From: Brachyspira murdochii DSM 12563
Lineage (GTDB): Bacteria > Spirochaetota > Brachyspiria > Brachyspirales > Brachyspiraceae
DNA length: 64,000 bases
Reading direction: 5' to 3'
Assembly (NCBI RefSeq): GCF_000092845.1
Contig: NC_014150.1
Location: 2,665,510 to 2,729,509 of the forward strand
Shown here: one piece after another, positions 63,601 to 64,000 of the stretch
Numbering within the stretch: position 1 is the stretch's first letter
How the letters are laid out: each line of letters begins with the position of its first letter
Notes under the pieces: model-generated
Databases searched by the model: none
What the model was told of the DNA's origin: nothing
The model's input: only the letters and a program-made list of their open reading frames with translations
Translations under genes and position numbers: made by a program

Positions 63601-64000
63601 CTTGAACATTTTGATTATAATAAATATCTTAAAGAAAAAGATTTATATTTAGAAAAAGTTAAAACATTTGTGTTAAAAAGCAATATTCAGTACAATCAAA
63701 AGCAGTTATCTGATAGTTTAGATACAGCATTTAAAAAGTTATTTGAAAATGAACATATAAATAATATATTAAAAGGCGATGAAGAGATAGTATCAAGAGA
63801 GCATACATTTCAGGACTATGACGGAGAATATAGAACTACTGGAAAGATTGATATTATAACAAAGAATAAAAATGGAGAGTATTTTATTTTGGATTATAAA
63901 GTATCTAAGTTTAGCGAAGAGAGTATAAATTTTTATAAGCCTCAATTAGAAAGCTATAAATATATGTTTCAAAAGTCTTTTAATATAGATGAAAGCAAAA
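60655..64000 (+). CDS. addA: ATP-dependent helicase/nuclease AddA (partial, runs off the window)
   Basis: At least 1115 codons. UvrD-type helicase: NASAGTGKTSTI (Walker A, about 25-36), ITFTKAAANEM (Ia), LILDEAQDTSYLQF (II), GDKKQSIYRFRNANF (III), NYRSN (IV), VKIMTIHKSKGLEFENVFLAG (V) and LYVALTRASNNL (VI). Near the end the nuclease motif GKIDIITK ... YFILDYKVS ... PQLESYKYMF is visible. With AddB it resects double-strand breaks for RecA. An in-frame ATG at 60631 is possible, but a promoter six bases before 60655 (TTGAAT-16-TATTAT) favours the later one. Its end and any addB lie outside. Confidence 0.93.
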   Translation, partial: MEFALNKQQEDIINCFFDNGICFVNASAGTGKTSTITELYIKLLENREKVSSIVVITFTKAAANEMLLRIRLKVRNKISFVNTAKEKDYWQKVYKDILTNAKISTIDSFANSIAMENALSLAMPPNASILEDNSDIKETLKDEILNVLNEVSYSETIRTIYRIYTEESKDDFADKILSFLLKIKPRLKTIDEFEKRALSVLNIEGDYKKLHNEISFLSSSLINDDGSENNTIKQFKVLISNTIDAINKLSNFEDIKNIKENDLEHLINSFSGVINQKNSCGSKNAAFRDGVKSLKEIYPKLFHYIDIERNKEKYITVIRFIKDTYIHFEEVKKDIGVYSYEDIMYKAIEALEDNDISKRIRDNISTLILDEAQDTSYLQFSFINLIVFGKKDITPNDKNQKKLMIVGDKKQSIYRFRNANFRAFIEAKNNFNNYVKYLKNNYRSNSMLIEFFNDFFENIVFKNDDIDYIEEDNLQYSKESKDKSVSLLILNRNIENENIDLNIEKRTELESYSIAKYIKKYYNNNYKNVVILLQTFKRLNVYLKALSDFQIPYYIDGGNGFYEREEIVLIKTFLEYLILRDHAKLPSLLRSELFDIDINNLSDFLFSLFINGLDINDYFPKNINNEDNYKKISEIASSKSYYAQLKEAKELLNSIESKVSMMNASDIIETICIDTNFYNYLMTMEDAELSYANIEKLKKIADEFENQTGNNVYDFVLNLQNAGGNEAYSSIPKLSVDAVKIMTIHKSKGLEFENVFLAGMGHYMSPKYKDFDFIEDYPFIRLPVYEKNKYYTLDFSFFDKSYNAESEEAEKKRLLYVALTRASNNLILSGEHSRGNSYMSYINNYISYDAKKHHTDIKSEENDDFVIENSLTNKFINSYLYGIAFEPKDIVNNTEADIEDMVKKMESIKENKNELKAKTISNIMPSLRNKYDNHYSDFDISSLLDRKILELENYINNDEEDYDDENVLFISFKDLGIIIHKMLEHFDYNKYLKEKDLYLEKVKTFVLKSNIQYNQKQLSDSLDTAFKKLFENEHINNILKGDEEIVSREHTFQDYDGEYRTTGKIDIITKNKNGEYFILDYKVSKFSEESINFYKPQLESYKYMFQKSFNIDESK

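Overview
The window is a strongly AT-rich bacterial chromosome segment. It fits a host-associated spirochaete of the Brachyspira type. This rests on gene content (rpsF-ssb-rpsR, a long acidic-tailed RecA, an LCP-like protein next to RsfS, many small lipoproteins, ankyrin and TPR proteins, paired YjfB-like peptides) and on codon and lipobox style. The species is not identified from the sequence.

Layout: 1-2.4 kb holds the end of a membrane protein, then two TPR/envelope proteins. 2.5-14 kb is mostly minus-strand housekeeping: a divergent WecG-like protein, pfkA, mgtE (+), a DUF362/ferredoxin protein, a CLC protein lacking its gating glutamate, ychF, murB (+), an acyl-ACP thioesterase and a long TPR protein. 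15.5-20 kb is lipoprotein cluster 1 (minus strand), followed by gatA. 22-28 kb has an exported protein, the rpsF-ssb-rpsR operon, two redox enzymes and dsbD. 28-34.8 kb has an ankyrin-like lipoprotein, an Rpn/PD-(D/E)XK gene, the operon msrB-msrA-rpiB, a broken beta-propeller-like gene and a CsgG/FlgT-like gene. 35-41 kb has an LCP-like gene, rsfS, an outer membrane protein and a run of small minus-strand envelope or zinc-ribbon genes ending at a 17-copy pentanucleotide tract. 41.2-44.4 kb has two tRNAs, the SRP RNA, recA, an outer membrane protein and a CAP lipoprotein. 44.5-47.8 kb is a pyrimidine operon (pyrK, pyrD, fused pyrF-pyrE) with an intrinsic attenuator in its leader. 47.9-50.3 kb is a sulfur/persulfide operon (CoA-disulfide reductase-rhodanese, rhodanese-CstR fusion). 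50.6-51.8 kb has two YjfB-like peptides and an Xre regulator. 52-58 kb is lipoprotein cluster 2 (plus strand), and 58.4-64 kb has a glycosyltransferase, an AI-2E family transporter and the start of addA.

The most unusual structure is the pair of oppositely oriented paralogous clusters at 15.6-20.0 kb and 52.0-58.0 kb. Both have the order: short ankyrin gene (decayed in both), ankyrin lipoprotein, large VCBS-like lipoprotein. Each gene is driven by a near-identical promoter/5' leader cassette, and most are followed by a near-identical hairpin terminator that is present or absent at equivalent sites. In cluster 2 an Rpn-family gene sits between two copies of that hairpin, and the ankyrin lipoprotein is off-frame by one TA unit at a (TA)6 tract. 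This looks like a duplicated, repeat-bounded, possibly phase-variable surface lipoprotein system. Its function cannot be read from the sequence.
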